From Streptomyces longispororuber (GTDB lineage Bacteria > Actinomycetota > Actinomycetes > Streptomycetales > Streptomycetaceae), in the NCBI RefSeq assembly GCF_024448165.1, contig NZ_JAMOLN010000119.1:1-32490 (forward strand): a stretch of DNA of 32,490 bases. Reading direction: 5' to 3'. A model generated the notes under the pieces. That model did not search any database, was not told the DNA's origin, and was given only the letters and a program-made list of their open reading frames with translations. A program made the translations under genes and the position numbers. This document shows positions 22,083-30,564 of this stretch, piece after piece. Within the stretch, counting starts at the first letter, position 1, and every line of letters starts with the position of its first letter.

Positions 22083-23222
22083 ATGACAACCGCACCCGCC
22101 CCCCTCACCACCAGGGCCAGGGCGATCCTCATCGCCCTGACCCTGCTCGCGCTCCAAGTGGCCTCGCTCGCCGCCCCGGCCTACGCCTGCGGATGCGGGG
22201 CCATGGTCCCGCGCGAGGGGCAGCGGATCGCGGTGAACGAGGAGACGTCGGCCGTGCGGTGGGACGGCCGCACCGAGCAGATCGTGATGCGCCTCTCGGT
22301 GAGCGGCGACGGCCGCGACGTCGCCTGGGTGATGCCCGTGCCGCACCGGGCGAACGTCGAACTGGGCGACCCGGACCTGTTCTCCGCGCTGGCCACGCAG
22401 ACCGAGCCGGAGTACCGGACCCGGCACTACTTCTGGCCGCGCGGCCACGACTGGCCGTTCGGCGGCTCGGGCGACGGCGCGTCCGCCGGGGCCCCGGCCG
22501 CCACCCCGAGCGCCGGGGTGAACGTCGTCGGCCGCGAGCACCTCGGCCCCTTCGACGTCGCCCGGCTCACCGCCACCGACCCGGACGACCTGGCCGACTG
22601 GCTGGCGGACAACGGCTTCCGGCTGCCCGACCGGCTCGACAAGGCGCTGCGCCCGTACGTCGACCGGGGCTGGGAGTACGTGGCGATCCGGCTCTCCCCC
22701 GAGAACCGCGAGGCGACGCTCGGCGGCCGGCTCGACCCGCTGCACCTGACGTTCGCCAGCGACCGGCTCGTCTACCCGATGCGGCTGTCCCGGCTGGCCC
22801 GCAACGCCCAGCACCTCAACCTGTACGTGCTCGCGGACCACCGCATGGAGCCCCGCTCGGCGATCGGCGGGACGCGGCCCGCGGTGACGTACGCGGGCCG
22901 GATCACGGAGACGGCCGGGCCGCTGGCCGAACTGGCGGGCAGCGAGCGGTACTTGACGGCGCTGACCCAGGACTTCTGGACACCGTCCGCGATCGACGGC
23001 GACCACGAACTGCGGCGCGCGCCGGCCGACACCCCGTACCGCACGGTCGTCTACTCGGACGAGCTGCTCACGGTCGGCCCGGACGTCCCGGTGTGGCTGC
23101 TGACCCTGCTCGGCGCGGCGGCGGTGCTCGCGGTCGGGGCCGCCCTGCTGGTGCTGCGCGCGCGTCGGCGCCGTCCCGTGCTGCCGCCTCCGCCCGTGAT
23201 CGTGCCGCCGCGCCTAGGCTGA
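22083..23222 (+). CDS. DUF2330 membrane-anchored protein
   Basis: A 379-residue exported protein. A signal peptide ends at about residue 36 (APAYA), followed by CGCGAMVP, the start of the DUF2330 domain; VAWVMPVP is a further family motif. A C-terminal membrane helix (about 335-358) and an Arg/Pro-rich tail make it a type I membrane protein with its large domain outside. The function of DUF2330 is unknown. No clear ribosome binding site precedes the ATG at 22083; an in-frame ATG at 21969 sits in the hairpin loop and is unlikely. The next gene begins 5 bases after the stop. Confidence 0.8.
   Translation: MTTAPAPLTTRARAILIALTLLALQVASLAAPAYACGCGAMVPREGQRIAVNEETSAVRWDGRTEQIVMRLSVSGDGRDVAWVMPVPHRANVELGDPDLFSALATQTEPEYRTRHYFWPRGHDWPFGGSGDGASAGAPAATPSAGVNVVGREHLGPFDVARLTATDPDDLADWLADNGFRLPDRLDKALRPYVDRGWEYVAIRLSPENREATLGGRLDPLHLTFASDRLVYPMRLSRLARNAQHLNLYVLADHRMEPRSAIGGTRPAVTYAGRITETAGPLAELAGSERYLTALTQDFWTPSAIDGDHELRRAPADTPYRTVVYSDELLTVGPDVPVWLLTLLGAAAVLAVGAALLVLRARRRRPVLPPPPVIVPPRLG
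23215..23220 (+). promoter_or_regulatory. -10 box for leaderless O-methyltransferase mRNA
   Basis: TAGGCT lies seven bases before the ATG at 23228, over the last codons of the DUF2330 gene. No ribosome binding site is present. The spacing fits transcription starting at the start codon. Confidence 0.5.
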
Positions 23223-23227
23223 CGGGC

Positions 23228-23905
23228 ATGACCTCGACTCACGCGCAGGACCTGCCGATGGCCGTCGACGCCTACCTGAGCGGGCTGCTCGCCCCCGCCG
23301 ACGAGGCGCTTGCGGCGGCCCTCGCGGACAGCGAGGCGGCGGGCCTGCCCGCCATCAGCGTGTCCGCCGTCAACGGGAAGCTGCTGCACCTGCTCGCCCG
23401 CATCCAGGGCGCCCGTCGCATCCTGGAGATCGGCACGCTCGGCGGTTACAGCACGATCTGGCTGGCCCGCGCGCTGCCGTCCGACGGGCAGCTGATCACG
23501 CTGGAGTACAGCGCCCGGCACGCCGAGGTCGCCCGCGCCAACCTCGCCCGGGCCGGACTCGACAAGGTCGTCGAGGTGCGGGTCGGCGCGGCCCTCGACT
23601 CCCTGCCCCGGCTCGCCGACGAGGGCGCGGTGTTCGACCTCGTCTTCATCGACGCGGACAAGGTCAACAACCCGCACTACCTGGAGTGGGCGGTGAAGCT
23701 GACCCGGCCGGGCAGCGTCGTCGTGGTCGACAACGTGGTGCGCGACGGCCGGGTGGTGGACGCGCAGAGCACGGCCCCGGACGTCACGGGTACCCGCACC
23801 GCCCTGCAACTCCTCGCCGACCACCCGAAGTTGGACGCGACGGCGATCCAGACGGTGGGCGCCAAGGGGTACGACGGCTTCGCGCTGGCCCGGGTCCTGG
23901 ACTGA
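23228..23905 (+). CDS. SAM-dependent O-methyltransferase (Methyltransf_3)
   Basis: A 225-residue cytoplasmic class I methyltransferase of the caffeoyl-CoA/catechol O-methyltransferase type. Motif I ILEIGTLGGY (65-74) binds SAM, Glu93 ends strand 2, and FIDADK (140-145) and DNVVRDG (168-174) supply the metal-binding aspartates and asparagine expected in this family. Length is normal for the family. The substrate is unknown; it is not part of an obvious biosynthetic cluster. It is probably translated from a leaderless mRNA from a promoter within the end of the upstream gene. Confidence 0.88.
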   Translation: MTSTHAQDLPMAVDAYLSGLLAPADEALAAALADSEAAGLPAISVSAVNGKLLHLLARIQGARRILEIGTLGGYSTIWLARALPSDGQLITLEYSARHAEVARANLARAGLDKVVEVRVGAALDSLPRLADEGAVFDLVFIDADKVNNPHYLEWAVKLTRPGSVVVVDNVVRDGRVVDAQSTAPDVTGTRTALQLLADHPKLDATAIQTVGAKGYDGFALARVLD

Positions 23906-23921
23906 GCGGCGCCGCGGGGCC

Positions 23922-24320
23922 TCACGGCTCGTGGTAGAACCCCACGTTCACGCTGCGCGGCCCGCCCCGGTCGAGGACGACGACCTCGCCGGAGCCGCCG
24001 CGCGGCAGGACCGACACCCCGCCGTAGGCGAGCGGTTGGCCGGGTCCCTGGGTGCCGAGCCGGACCCGCACCTCGGAGGCCGGGTCGTCCTGCGAGCCGC
24101 GCAGCCAGAACACGCTCCACTCGCCCTCGGGCCCGCACCGGAACTCCAGGTGCACCCGCGACACGAACAGCCAGTCCTCCGGCGTCACCAGCCGGCACAC
24201 GGCCGCGTCGCGGCCCACCCGCAGCACGGCCCCCGGCTCGCTCGGGGCCTCGGCCATCACCATTCCGGCCGTCGCCCCGACGTCCCCGCCGGCCACCGTG
24301 GCCATGGTCAGTTCGAGCAC
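23922..24320 (-). CDS. Small FHA-like domain protein
   Basis: A 132-residue protein, GTG start at 24320 with GGGGAG close upstream. The segment LRVGRD (33-38) and SRVHLEF (54-60) match the GR...SxxH phosphothreonine-binding loops of FHA domains, and the rest is beta-rich. There is no transmembrane or other domain, so it would be a stand-alone FHA adaptor. It is convergent with the O-methyltransferase, 16 bases apart. The FHA assignment is moderately sure; binding partners are unknown. Confidence 0.7.
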   Translation of the reverse strand: MLELTMATVAGGDVGATAGMVMAEAPSEPGAVLRVGRDAAVCRLVTPEDWLFVSRVHLEFRCGPEGEWSVFWLRGSQDDPASEVRVRLGTQGPGQPLAYGGVSVLPRGGSGEVVVLDRGGPRSVNVGFYHEP

Positions 24321-24395
24321 CGCACTCCCCCAGCGTTCGCGTCGTCCGTAGCGGCCGCATCCTAAGCCTCCGGGGCGTCCGTGCGGAGCCTGCGG

Positions 24396-24401
24396 GACAA
24401 T
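24396..24401 (+). promoter_or_regulatory. -10 box for leaderless DUF1992 mRNA
   Basis: GACAAT lies six bases before the ATG at 24408 and there is no clear ribosome binding site. This is the same arrangement as upstream of 23228 and 25406. Confidence 0.45.
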
Positions 24402-24407
24402 GAGTGC

Positions 24408-24812
24408 ATGACCGAACGCAAACCACCTGGCGTCAGTTTCGAGTCATTCGTCGACAAACAGATCCGGGACGCCGAGCGTCGCGGCGAGTTCGCCGCGCTG
24501 TCCGGCGCGGGCAAGCCCTTCGATCCCGCGGCCGAGTCCGCCTCCTACGACGAGAACTGGTGGATCAAACGGAAGCTGGCCCGTGAGGGCTTCTCCGTCC
24601 TGCCACCCTCGCTCGCCCTGCGCAAAGAGGCCGAGGAGACGCTGGAGGCGGTGGCGAAGGCCCCCTCCGAGCGGATCGTCCGCCGGCTGCTGACGGAACT
24701 CAACGACAAGATCCGCGACATGATGTTCAAACCGCCACCGGGTCCGCCGCTCGGCCTCAAGCCGTACGACGTCGACGAGATCGTTCGGCAGTGGCAGGAA
24801 AATCGGACGTAA
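24408..24812 (+). CDS. DUF1992 (DnaJ-C28-like) protein
   Basis: A 134-residue soluble protein. VDKQIRDAERRGEFAALSGAGKPF and the WWIKRKLAREG segment are the signature of the DUF1992 family, related to the conserved region of DNAJC28. Most of the chain is predicted helical. No catalytic motif is known for the family. The start was chosen at the ATG of MTERKPPG, six bases after a -10-like GACAAT. Confidence 0.85.
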   Translation: MTERKPPGVSFESFVDKQIRDAERRGEFAALSGAGKPFDPAAESASYDENWWIKRKLAREGFSVLPPSLALRKEAEETLEAVAKAPSERIVRRLLTELNDKIRDMMFKPPPGPPLGLKPYDVDEIVRQWQENRT

Positions 24813-25007
24813 AAATTCCGCCAGGTCTGCGCACGCCCGCGATCGTCTCCACCCTCAAGTCGGCTCGGGCGTCCGGCAGTTCCGACCGGCACGGGCGATG
24901 GTCCTCGGCCTTCGACGGCTGTCTGGTGCTGCGCCGCGGCGGCGCGGAACGCCGCATGGCGGAGGTCCGGCCGCCCGCCGTACCGGAGGGTGCGGCAGGA
25001 TGAGGAC

Positions 25008-25325
25008 ATGTCTGTAGTCAAGATCAACGTCCTGACCGTCCCGGCCGAGCAGCGGGAGACCCTCGAGAAGCGCTTCGCGTCCCGCGCCGGCGCCGTGGAG
25101 AACTCCGACGGCTTCGAGTGGTTCGAGCTCCTGCGCCCCGTCGAGGGCACCGACGACTACCTGGTGTACACGCGGTGGCGTGACGAGGAGTCCTTCCAGG
25201 CGTGGATGGAGGGCCCCATGAAGTCCGCGCACCAGGGCGGCGGCGACCGCCCGAAGCCCGCCGCGAGCGGCTCCTCCGTCTGGTCCTTCGAGGTCGTCCA
25301 GCAGGCCGCCCCCAAGACCGCGTGA
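25008..25325 (+). CDS. ABM-fold monooxygenase-like protein
   Basis: A 105-residue protein of the antibiotic biosynthesis monooxygenase / HmoA-IsdG-like fold. The N-terminal KINVLTVP strand, the FEWFELLRP strand and DYLVYTRWRDEESFQAWM are typical of the dimeric ferredoxin-like family that includes heme-degrading monooxygenases. The actual activity is unknown. The start at 25008 has GAGGA close by, and a CAGGAT -10-like box lies six bases upstream. A Lys/Pro/Gly-rich segment precedes the last strand. Confidence 0.8.
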   Translation: MSVVKINVLTVPAEQRETLEKRFASRAGAVENSDGFEWFELLRPVEGTDDYLVYTRWRDEESFQAWMEGPMKSAHQGGGDRPKPAASGSSVWSFEVVQQAAPKTA

Positions 25326-25392
25326 ACCGCCGCTGACCTGCGGGAACACCAACCGGTCAGTTTTCGAGAAGCATCGGTGGGCACCGCGCGCC

Positions 25393-25398
25393 TAGCGT
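25393..25398 (+). promoter_or_regulatory. -10 box for leaderless VOC-protein mRNA
   Basis: TAGCGT lies seven bases before the ATG at 25406, without a ribosome binding site. This is consistent with a leaderless transcript. Confidence 0.5.
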
Positions 25399-25405
25399 GA
25401 TGCAC

Positions 25406-26038
25406 ATGACCTCCATCGCAGCAGTCACCCTCGAAGTGGCCGACGTCGCGGCCGCCGAACGCTTCTACTCCGCCGCCTTCGGACTCGGCTCGCAGGTGCG
25501 CCTGCGGGCCTCCGAGGCGGCCACCACCGGCTTCCGCGGATTCTCGCTGTCGCTCACGGTCGCCAACCCGGCCACCGTCGACAGCTTCGCCGCCTCGGCC
25601 CTCGCCGCCGGCGCCACGTCGCTGAAGCCGGTCACCAAGTCGTTCTGGGGCTACGGCGGCACCGTCCAGGCCCCCGACGGGACGATCTGGAAGCTCGCGA
25701 CCTCGGAGAAGAAGGACACGGGCGCCGCGACCCGGGAGATCGGCGAGATCGTGCTCCTGCTCGGCGTCGACGACGTCAAGGCGAGCAAGAAGTTCTACGT
25801 CGAGCAGGGCCTCGCCGTGGGCAAGAGCTTCGGCGGCAAGTACGTCGAGTTCGCCACCGCCGGGCCGAGCCCCGTGAAGCTGGCCCTCTACAAGCGCCCG
25901 GCCCTGGCCAAGGACGTCGGCGTCCCCGTCGACGGCAGCGGCTCGCACCGCCTCGTGCTCACCGGCACCGACGCGCCCTTCACCGACCCGGACGGGTTCA
26001 CCTGGGAGTCCGCGTCGTCGCTGACGCCCGCGCCCTGA
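25406..26038 (+). CDS. VOC (glyoxalase-like) two-module protein
   Basis: A 210-residue protein with two vicinal-oxygen-chelate modules. The first begins ITS-type with VTLEVADVAAAERFYSAAFGL and the second with IVLLLGVDDVKASKKFYVEQGL; each module ends with a DPDG/APDG turn. Family members include glyoxalases, dioxygenases and resistance proteins; the metal ligands are not clear enough to choose one. ATG at 25400 or GTG at 25397 are alternative starts, but 25406 gives the usual MTS start and fits the -10 spacing. Confidence 0.82.
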   Translation: MTSIAAVTLEVADVAAAERFYSAAFGLGSQVRLRASEAATTGFRGFSLSLTVANPATVDSFAASALAAGATSLKPVTKSFWGYGGTVQAPDGTIWKLATSEKKDTGAATREIGEIVLLLGVDDVKASKKFYVEQGLAVGKSFGGKYVEFATAGPSPVKLALYKRPALAKDVGVPVDGSGSHRLVLTGTDAPFTDPDGFTWESASSLTPAP

Positions 26039-26116
26039 CCGACCCGCCCGACCCGCCCGCCCTGCTCCGCCCGAAGAAGACCCGACCGAAGACCCGCCCG
26101 AAGAGGGGACCCCGCC

Positions 26117-26569
26117 ATGCCGCGCACCCAGCAGTCCGCCGAGAAGCACGAGGGCTTCACCGCCGAGGAACGCGCCGCGATGAAGGAGCACGCCGCGGAG
26201 CTGAAGAGCGCGGCGCGCCGCCCGCGCGGCGCCAAGGCGGACCCGGAGGCGGAGGTGCTCGCGAAGATCGCCGAGATGCCGGAGGCGGACCGCGTCCTCG
26301 CCGAGCGGGTGCACGCTCTGGTCAGGGCCGCGGCCCCGCACCTCACGCCGAAGACCTGGTACGGGATGCCCGCGTACGCCAAGGACGGCAAGGTCCTGTG
26401 CTTCTTCCAGAGCGCGGCGAAGTTCAGGTCGCGGTACGCCACCTTCGGCTTCAACGACGTGGCTGCGCTCGACGACGGCACGATGTGGCCGACCGCCTTC
26501 GCCCTGACAGAGCTGACCGCCGCCGCCGAGGCCCGCATCAGCGAGCTCGTCGAGCGGGCGGCGGCCTAG
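26117..26569 (+). CDS. DUF1801 (YdhG-like) protein
   Basis: A 150-residue soluble protein with GAGGGG about eight bases before the ATG. The C-terminal part (about 70-145) has the DUF1801/YdhG pattern: TWYGMPAYAKDGKVLCFFQ, then a TFGFND strand and a helix ALTELTAAAEARISELVERA. The N-terminal 60 residues are charged and helical. The family is sometimes called an iron-chaperone-like fold, but no function is certain. It is convergent with the gene ending at 26589, only 19 bases apart. Confidence 0.82.
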   Translation: MPRTQQSAEKHEGFTAEERAAMKEHAAELKSAARRPRGAKADPEAEVLAKIAEMPEADRVLAERVHALVRAAAPHLTPKTWYGMPAYAKDGKVLCFFQSAAKFRSRYATFGFNDVAALDDGTMWPTAFALTELTAAAEARISELVERAAA

Positions 26570-26588
26570 GGTCTGTGCGCCCCCTGCG

Positions 26589-27104
26589 CTACAGACGCAG
26601 CAGCTTCTCCGCCGTCTCCCGGTAATCGCGCAGGGCGAGACGGAGCTGTTCGGTGTCCTCCGTGGCGTCCTGCCAGGACGTGCGCAGGGTGCGGCGGCGG
26701 CCCGCGAGAGTCTCGGCGAGGCGGGCCGTCAGGTCCTCCAGGACGTGGTCGGCCTCCTCGACGGCGGCCCGGGGTTCGTCGACGAAGCCGGTGACCGCGT
26801 GGCGCAGCCGGCCGGAGAGTTCGTCCCGGGTGTCGTGGGGGACGAGCTCCGCGCGGGCGCTGTCGCCCGCACCGCTCATCCGCATCGGCTTCCCGCCCGG
26901 TTCCGCCGGATCGCGCTCGGATCGCTCGGGCCGCTCGGGCCGCGGCTCCTTCGCGCCGCGCTCGGTCGCGATCGGGTCGACGGCTCGCGCGCCCTTCACG
27001 GCGCCCTGCTCGTGACCGGGCTCCTGGCCCGGCTCCCCGTCCGTACCGGGGCCGGGGACCGTCCGTTCCTGCCCGTCCTGCCGGGCCCGTCCGATGTCCG
27101 TCAT
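26589..27104 (-). CDS. Conserved helical protein with FVD-P-EAD motif (second)
   Basis: A 171-residue protein with a disordered, charged N-terminus (1-85, rich in Gly, Glu, Arg and Pro) and a helical C-terminal domain (about 92-171) containing FVDEPRAAVEEADHVLEDL and a TEQLRLALRDYRETAEKLL end. The same FV(D/E)(E/S)P..AV.EAD pattern occurs in the upstream gene, so the two are related. GAGG lies six bases before the start and the gap to the upstream stop is 7 bases, so they form an operon. No function is known to me. Confidence 0.75.
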   Translation of the reverse strand: MTDIGRARQDGQERTVPGPGTDGEPGQEPGHEQGAVKGARAVDPIATERGAKEPRPERPERSERDPAEPGGKPMRMSGAGDSARAELVPHDTRDELSGRLRHAVTGFVDEPRAAVEEADHVLEDLTARLAETLAGRRRTLRTSWQDATEDTEQLRLALRDYRETAEKLLRL

Positions 27105-27111
27105 CGTCGCC

Positions 27112-27750
27112 TCAACTCCCCTTCGCCAGACGCCCCTTGAGGGCTCCGTGCCGCTTGTGCGCCGCCGGGTCCTCGGGCCGCCGGCGCGGGCCGTGGTCCG
27201 GACCGAGCAGATCGCCGAAGAGGGCCCGCGCCTCGACCATCGCCGCGCGCAGTTCCTCGGTGCCGGCCCGGCTCTCCTCCGCGCGGCCGGTGCGGGCGTG
27301 CGCCGCGCGGTGCACGCGCCGGTAGCCGTGCACGTGCGGGCCGTGATGCACGGACAGTGCCGCGAGCTGCTCCTCGTACTGCCCGCCGTCGGGGAAGCCG
27401 CGCTCCCGCGCCAGGTCGGCCAGGACCAGGTCGGCCTCGGCGACCGCCTCCTGCGGGGATTCGACGAAGCGTTCCTGGGCGTCGGCCCAGCGCGCCTCGT
27501 ACCGCTCGCGGGCGGCGGGCTCCAGCGGGTGGGTGCGCAGCGATCCGTGCTGTCGCACGCGCTCGGCCAGCTCCCGCTCGGCGGCCTTGGTGTCGCCGTC
27601 GTGCCGCGCGACGGCCCGCTCGTACTCAGGGCCGAACCGGCGCCTGAGGCCGCGTCCGCCGCGCGGTGCGGTGCGCGCGGCGAAGAGGCCCGCCGCGACG
27701 ACGACCGCGACCCCCACCACGATGAGAGCGATGATCACGCCTGTGGACAT
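27112..27750 (-). CDS. Membrane-anchored helical protein with FVE-P-EAD motif (first)
   Basis: A 212-residue protein with an N-terminal membrane helix (about 4-26), a basic stretch and a long helical domain. FVESPQEAVAEADLVLADLARERGFPDG and the following LSVHHGPHVHGYRRVHRA segment look like a conserved Streptomyces family of unknown role. GGGAG lies about seven bases before the ATG at 27750. It is the first gene of a two-gene operon with a paralogous soluble partner. Confidence 0.78.
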   Translation of the reverse strand: MSTGVIIALIVVGVAVVVAAGLFAARTAPRGGRGLRRRFGPEYERAVARHDGDTKAAERELAERVRQHGSLRTHPLEPAARERYEARWADAQERFVESPQEAVAEADLVLADLARERGFPDGGQYEEQLAALSVHHGPHVHGYRRVHRAAHARTGRAEESRAGTEELRAAMVEARALFGDLLGPDHGPRRRPEDPAAHKRHGALKGRLAKGS

Positions 27751-27862
27751 GGGTGTCTCCCGACCTTCCCGGTATCCGAAACCCGTCAACTGTGCGTTCC
27801 GGTGGCGAGTTGCCCGCGCGCCGCGGCCCAAACGGCGCAGGCCCGGACCAGGCGAAATACGG

Positions 27863-27893
27863 TTGCGGTGCGGCGCCCCACGCGCCTCACAAT
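27863..27893 (+). promoter_or_regulatory. Promoter of GNAT gene
   Basis: TTGCGG (27863-27868), a 19-base spacer and CACAAT (27888-27893) end five bases before the ATG at 27899, with no ribosome binding site. A leaderless or near-leaderless transcript is likely. Confidence 0.45.
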
Positions 27894-27898
27894 GCCCC

Positions 27899-28405
27899 AT
27901 GCGCACCCTGTGGACCATCGCCCCCGAACCGTACGACTCTCCTGTGGCCGCTGCTCTCTGGCGTGCGTACTACACCGAGGTGAGCGACCGCTGGTACCTG
28001 CTGCACGAGGGGCGCGCCACGGACCCGGCCGAGCTGGAGCGCGGTGTCGCGGCGGGCGCGGGCGAGCAACTGGCGCCGCCCACCGGCCAGTTGCTCGTCG
28101 CACGTCACGACGGCCGGCCGGCCGGAACCGCGGGGGTGCGCCTGGTGGACGCCGGGACGGCCGAGCTGACCCGGGTGTTCGTCGGCACGGAGTGGCGCGG
28201 CAGGGGCGGTGCGCCACTGCTCGTGGCGGCGGCCGAGGAGGCGGCCCGCGCGCTCGGCGCCGGCACGATCCGCCTGGACACCCGTGGCGACCTGGTGGAG
28301 GCCCGCGCCCTGTACGCCCGCCTCGGCTACGAGGAGACCGCGCCGCACAACGACGACATCTATGCCGAGCACTGGTTCAGGAAGTCGCTGCACCCGGTGA
28401 GCTGA
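27899..28405 (+). CDS. GNAT-family N-acetyltransferase
   Basis: A 168-residue cytoplasmic protein. Strand 4 and the acetyl-CoA loop are clear: LTRVFVGTEWRGRGGAPLL (90-108), with the RGRGGA pyrophosphate-binding motif, followed by AAAEEAARALG and the C-terminal ARALYARLGYEE segment. The substrate is unknown. It is convergent with the drug-exporter gene, 13 bases apart. Confidence 0.86.
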   Translation: MRTLWTIAPEPYDSPVAAALWRAYYTEVSDRWYLLHEGRATDPAELERGVAAGAGEQLAPPTGQLLVARHDGRPAGTAGVRLVDAGTAELTRVFVGTEWRGRGGAPLLVAAAEEAARALGAGTIRLDTRGDLVEARALYARLGYEETAPHNDDIYAEHWFRKSLHPVS

Positions 28406-28418
28406 GCAGCGAGCGAGG

Positions 28419-30494
28419 TCAGGCGGCCAGATCCGGTCGTGGACCCGCCCCGTCGTGCGGCCGTTCGGCGTCCGAGCCGCACATCTCCGCGTTGAGTTCG
28501 GACACCAGGCGGATGAGGTCCGTGGGCCGGTCGGGCCCCCACCAGTCGCCGAGCAGCTCCGCGAGGGAGTCCTCGCGGGCCCGGCCGAGCCGGGCCGCGA
28601 CCTCGCGGCCCTCGTCGGTGAGGACCAGGTCGAGGCCCTCGCGGGTGGCGAGGTGCCGCTCCTCGACCTGCCGGGCGGCCGCGAGGATCACCGGCAGGGG
28701 CACGGCGCTGCGCTCGGCGAGGGCGGCCGGTTCCGCCCACCCGTACCGGTTGATGCGCAGGACCAGCCAACTGGCCGCGGGCAGCAGGTCGTAGCCCGCC
28801 CGCGCGGTGATCTTCTCGTAGATCTCGCGCCGCCCCTCGCGCGTCCCGAGCGCCGAGAGGGACCGCATCACCTCGTCGTACGAGGAGCGCTCGACGGGAT
28901 TGGAGGCGAGCGTCTGCGTCGGGTCGGGCGCGGTGACGGAGCCGCGCAGCTTGTCCTCGCGCAGGAACCACGACAGCAGGAACGCGAGCAGCGCGACCGG
29001 CACCGCGTAGATGAAGACGTCGGTGATCGACGAGGCGTACGCGTGCAGCACGGACGGGCGCAGCGCGGCCGGGAGTTCGGCGATGCCGCGCGGGTCGGCG
29101 CTGAGCGAGTCGGGGCTGACCCCGGGCGGCAGCTGCTGACCGGCGAGGGCCGAATCCAGCTTGTCGCCCAGGCGGTTGGTGAAGATGGTGCCGAAGATCG
29201 CGACGCCGAAGGAGGCGCCGATGGAGCGGAAGAAGGTGGCGCCGGAGGTGGCCACGCCCAGGTCCTCGTACGGCACGGCGTTCTGCACGATCAGTACGAG
29301 CACCTGCATGACGAGTCCGAGTCCGAAGCCGAACACGAAGAAGTAGGCGCTCATCTCGGCGGTGGAGCTGTTCTCGGTGAGGTTGTGCAGCAGGAGCAGG
29401 CCGAGGGTGGTGACGGCGGTGCCGGCGACGGGGAAGACCTTCCAGCGTCCCGTCCGGCTGACGATCTGCCCGGACGCGGTGGACGAGATCAGCAGGCCGA
29501 TGACCATCGGGAGCATGTGCACGCCGGACATGGTCGGCGAGACGCCCTGCACGACCTGGAGGAACGTCGGCAGGTACGTCATGGCGCCGAACATCGCGAA
29601 GCCGATGACGAAGCTGATGACGGCGGACAGCGTGAACGTCCGCACCCGGAACAGTTTCATCGGCAGCACCGGTTCCGCGGCCCGGAACTCGACGAGCACG
29701 AAGATGAGGCCGAGCATCACACCGACCACGGCGAGCCCGATGATCTGCGGCGAGCCCCAGCCCCAGGTCGTGCCGCCGAGCGACGCCACGAGGACGAGGC
29801 AGGTGGCGACGGCCGCGATGAGGAACGTGCCGAGGTAGTCGATCCGGTGTTTGCGCGCGTGCACCGGGATGTGCAGGGCGGCGGCGATCACGACGAGGGC
29901 GACGACACCGATCGGCAGGTTGATGTAGAAGACCCAGCGCCAGCTGAGGTGCTCGGTGAACAGCCCGCCGAGCAGCGGCCCGAGCACGCTCGTCGCACCG
30001 AACACGGCTCCGAAGAGGCCCTGGTACTTGCCGCGTTCCCGCGGCGAGACGATGTCGCCCACGATGGCCATGGACAGCACCATGAGCCCGCCGCCGCCGA
30101 GGCCCTGAAGGGCCCGGAAACCGATGAGCTGGGGCATGTTCTGCGCCAGGCCGCACAGCGCCGACCCGACGAGGAAGATCACGATCGCGATCTGGAAGAG
30201 CTTCTTGCGTCCGTACTGGTCGCCGAGCTTGCCCCACAGCGGCGTCGCCGCCGTCGAGGCCAGCAGGTACGCGGTGACGACCCACGAGAGGTGCTCCAGG
30301 CCGCCGAGGTCGCTGACGATCGTCGGCAGGGCCGTGGAGACGATCGTCTGGTCGAGCGCGGCCAGCAGCATGCCGAGCAGCAACGCACCGATCGAGACGA
30401 GGACGCCGCCGCTCTTGGCGGTGTCGTCGGGCACGGCCTGGTGGGTGCGGCCGGTGCCGCCCGCCCCGGCGCTGCCGATGTCCTGGCTGCTCAT
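28419..30494 (-). CDS. 14-TM drug exporter (DHA2) fused to MarR-like domain
   Basis: A 691-residue protein. Residues 1-520 are a DHA2/EmrB-QacA-type drug:proton antiporter with LAALDQTIVSTALPTIVSDLGG in helix 1, WGKLGDQYGRKKLF (motif A) and ATSVLGPLLGG (motif C, antiporter). Residues 537-680 form a cytoplasmic domain with a winged-helix look: LLPAASWLVLRINRYG, PAALAERSAVPLPVILAAARQVEERHLA and LVLTDEGREVAARL, the last resembling the MarR wing and helix. The start at 30494 has GGAGG six bases upstream; the open frame further upstream has no site. The exported compound is unknown. The attached domain could sense drug or bind DNA near the membrane. Confidence 0.86.
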   Translation of the reverse strand: MSSQDIGSAGAGGTGRTHQAVPDDTAKSGGVLVSIGALLLGMLLAALDQTIVSTALPTIVSDLGGLEHLSWVVTAYLLASTAATPLWGKLGDQYGRKKLFQIAIVIFLVGSALCGLAQNMPQLIGFRALQGLGGGGLMVLSMAIVGDIVSPRERGKYQGLFGAVFGATSVLGPLLGGLFTEHLSWRWVFYINLPIGVVALVVIAAALHIPVHARKHRIDYLGTFLIAAVATCLVLVASLGGTTWGWGSPQIIGLAVVGVMLGLIFVLVEFRAAEPVLPMKLFRVRTFTLSAVISFVIGFAMFGAMTYLPTFLQVVQGVSPTMSGVHMLPMVIGLLISSTASGQIVSRTGRWKVFPVAGTAVTTLGLLLLHNLTENSSTAEMSAYFFVFGFGLGLVMQVLVLIVQNAVPYEDLGVATSGATFFRSIGASFGVAIFGTIFTNRLGDKLDSALAGQQLPPGVSPDSLSADPRGIAELPAALRPSVLHAYASSITDVFIYAVPVALLAFLLSWFLREDKLRGSVTAPDPTQTLASNPVERSSYDEVMRSLSALGTREGRREIYEKITARAGYDLLPAASWLVLRINRYGWAEPAALAERSAVPLPVILAAARQVEERHLATREGLDLVLTDEGREVAARLGRAREDSLAELLGDWWGPDRPTDLIRLVSELNAEMCGSDAERPHDGAGPRPDLAA

Positions 30495-30564
30495 GGCCAC
30501 CTCCGAAGCCTCCCCGGACCGGGTCGGCCGGGGGCTTGGTACTTCCCATCCTGGTAGGTGTGAC

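Noticed and set aside
24791..25003. Small plus-strand open frame between the DUF1992 and ABM genes
   Set aside because: It begins inside the end of the DUF1992 gene without a ribosome binding site and has no protein-like pattern.
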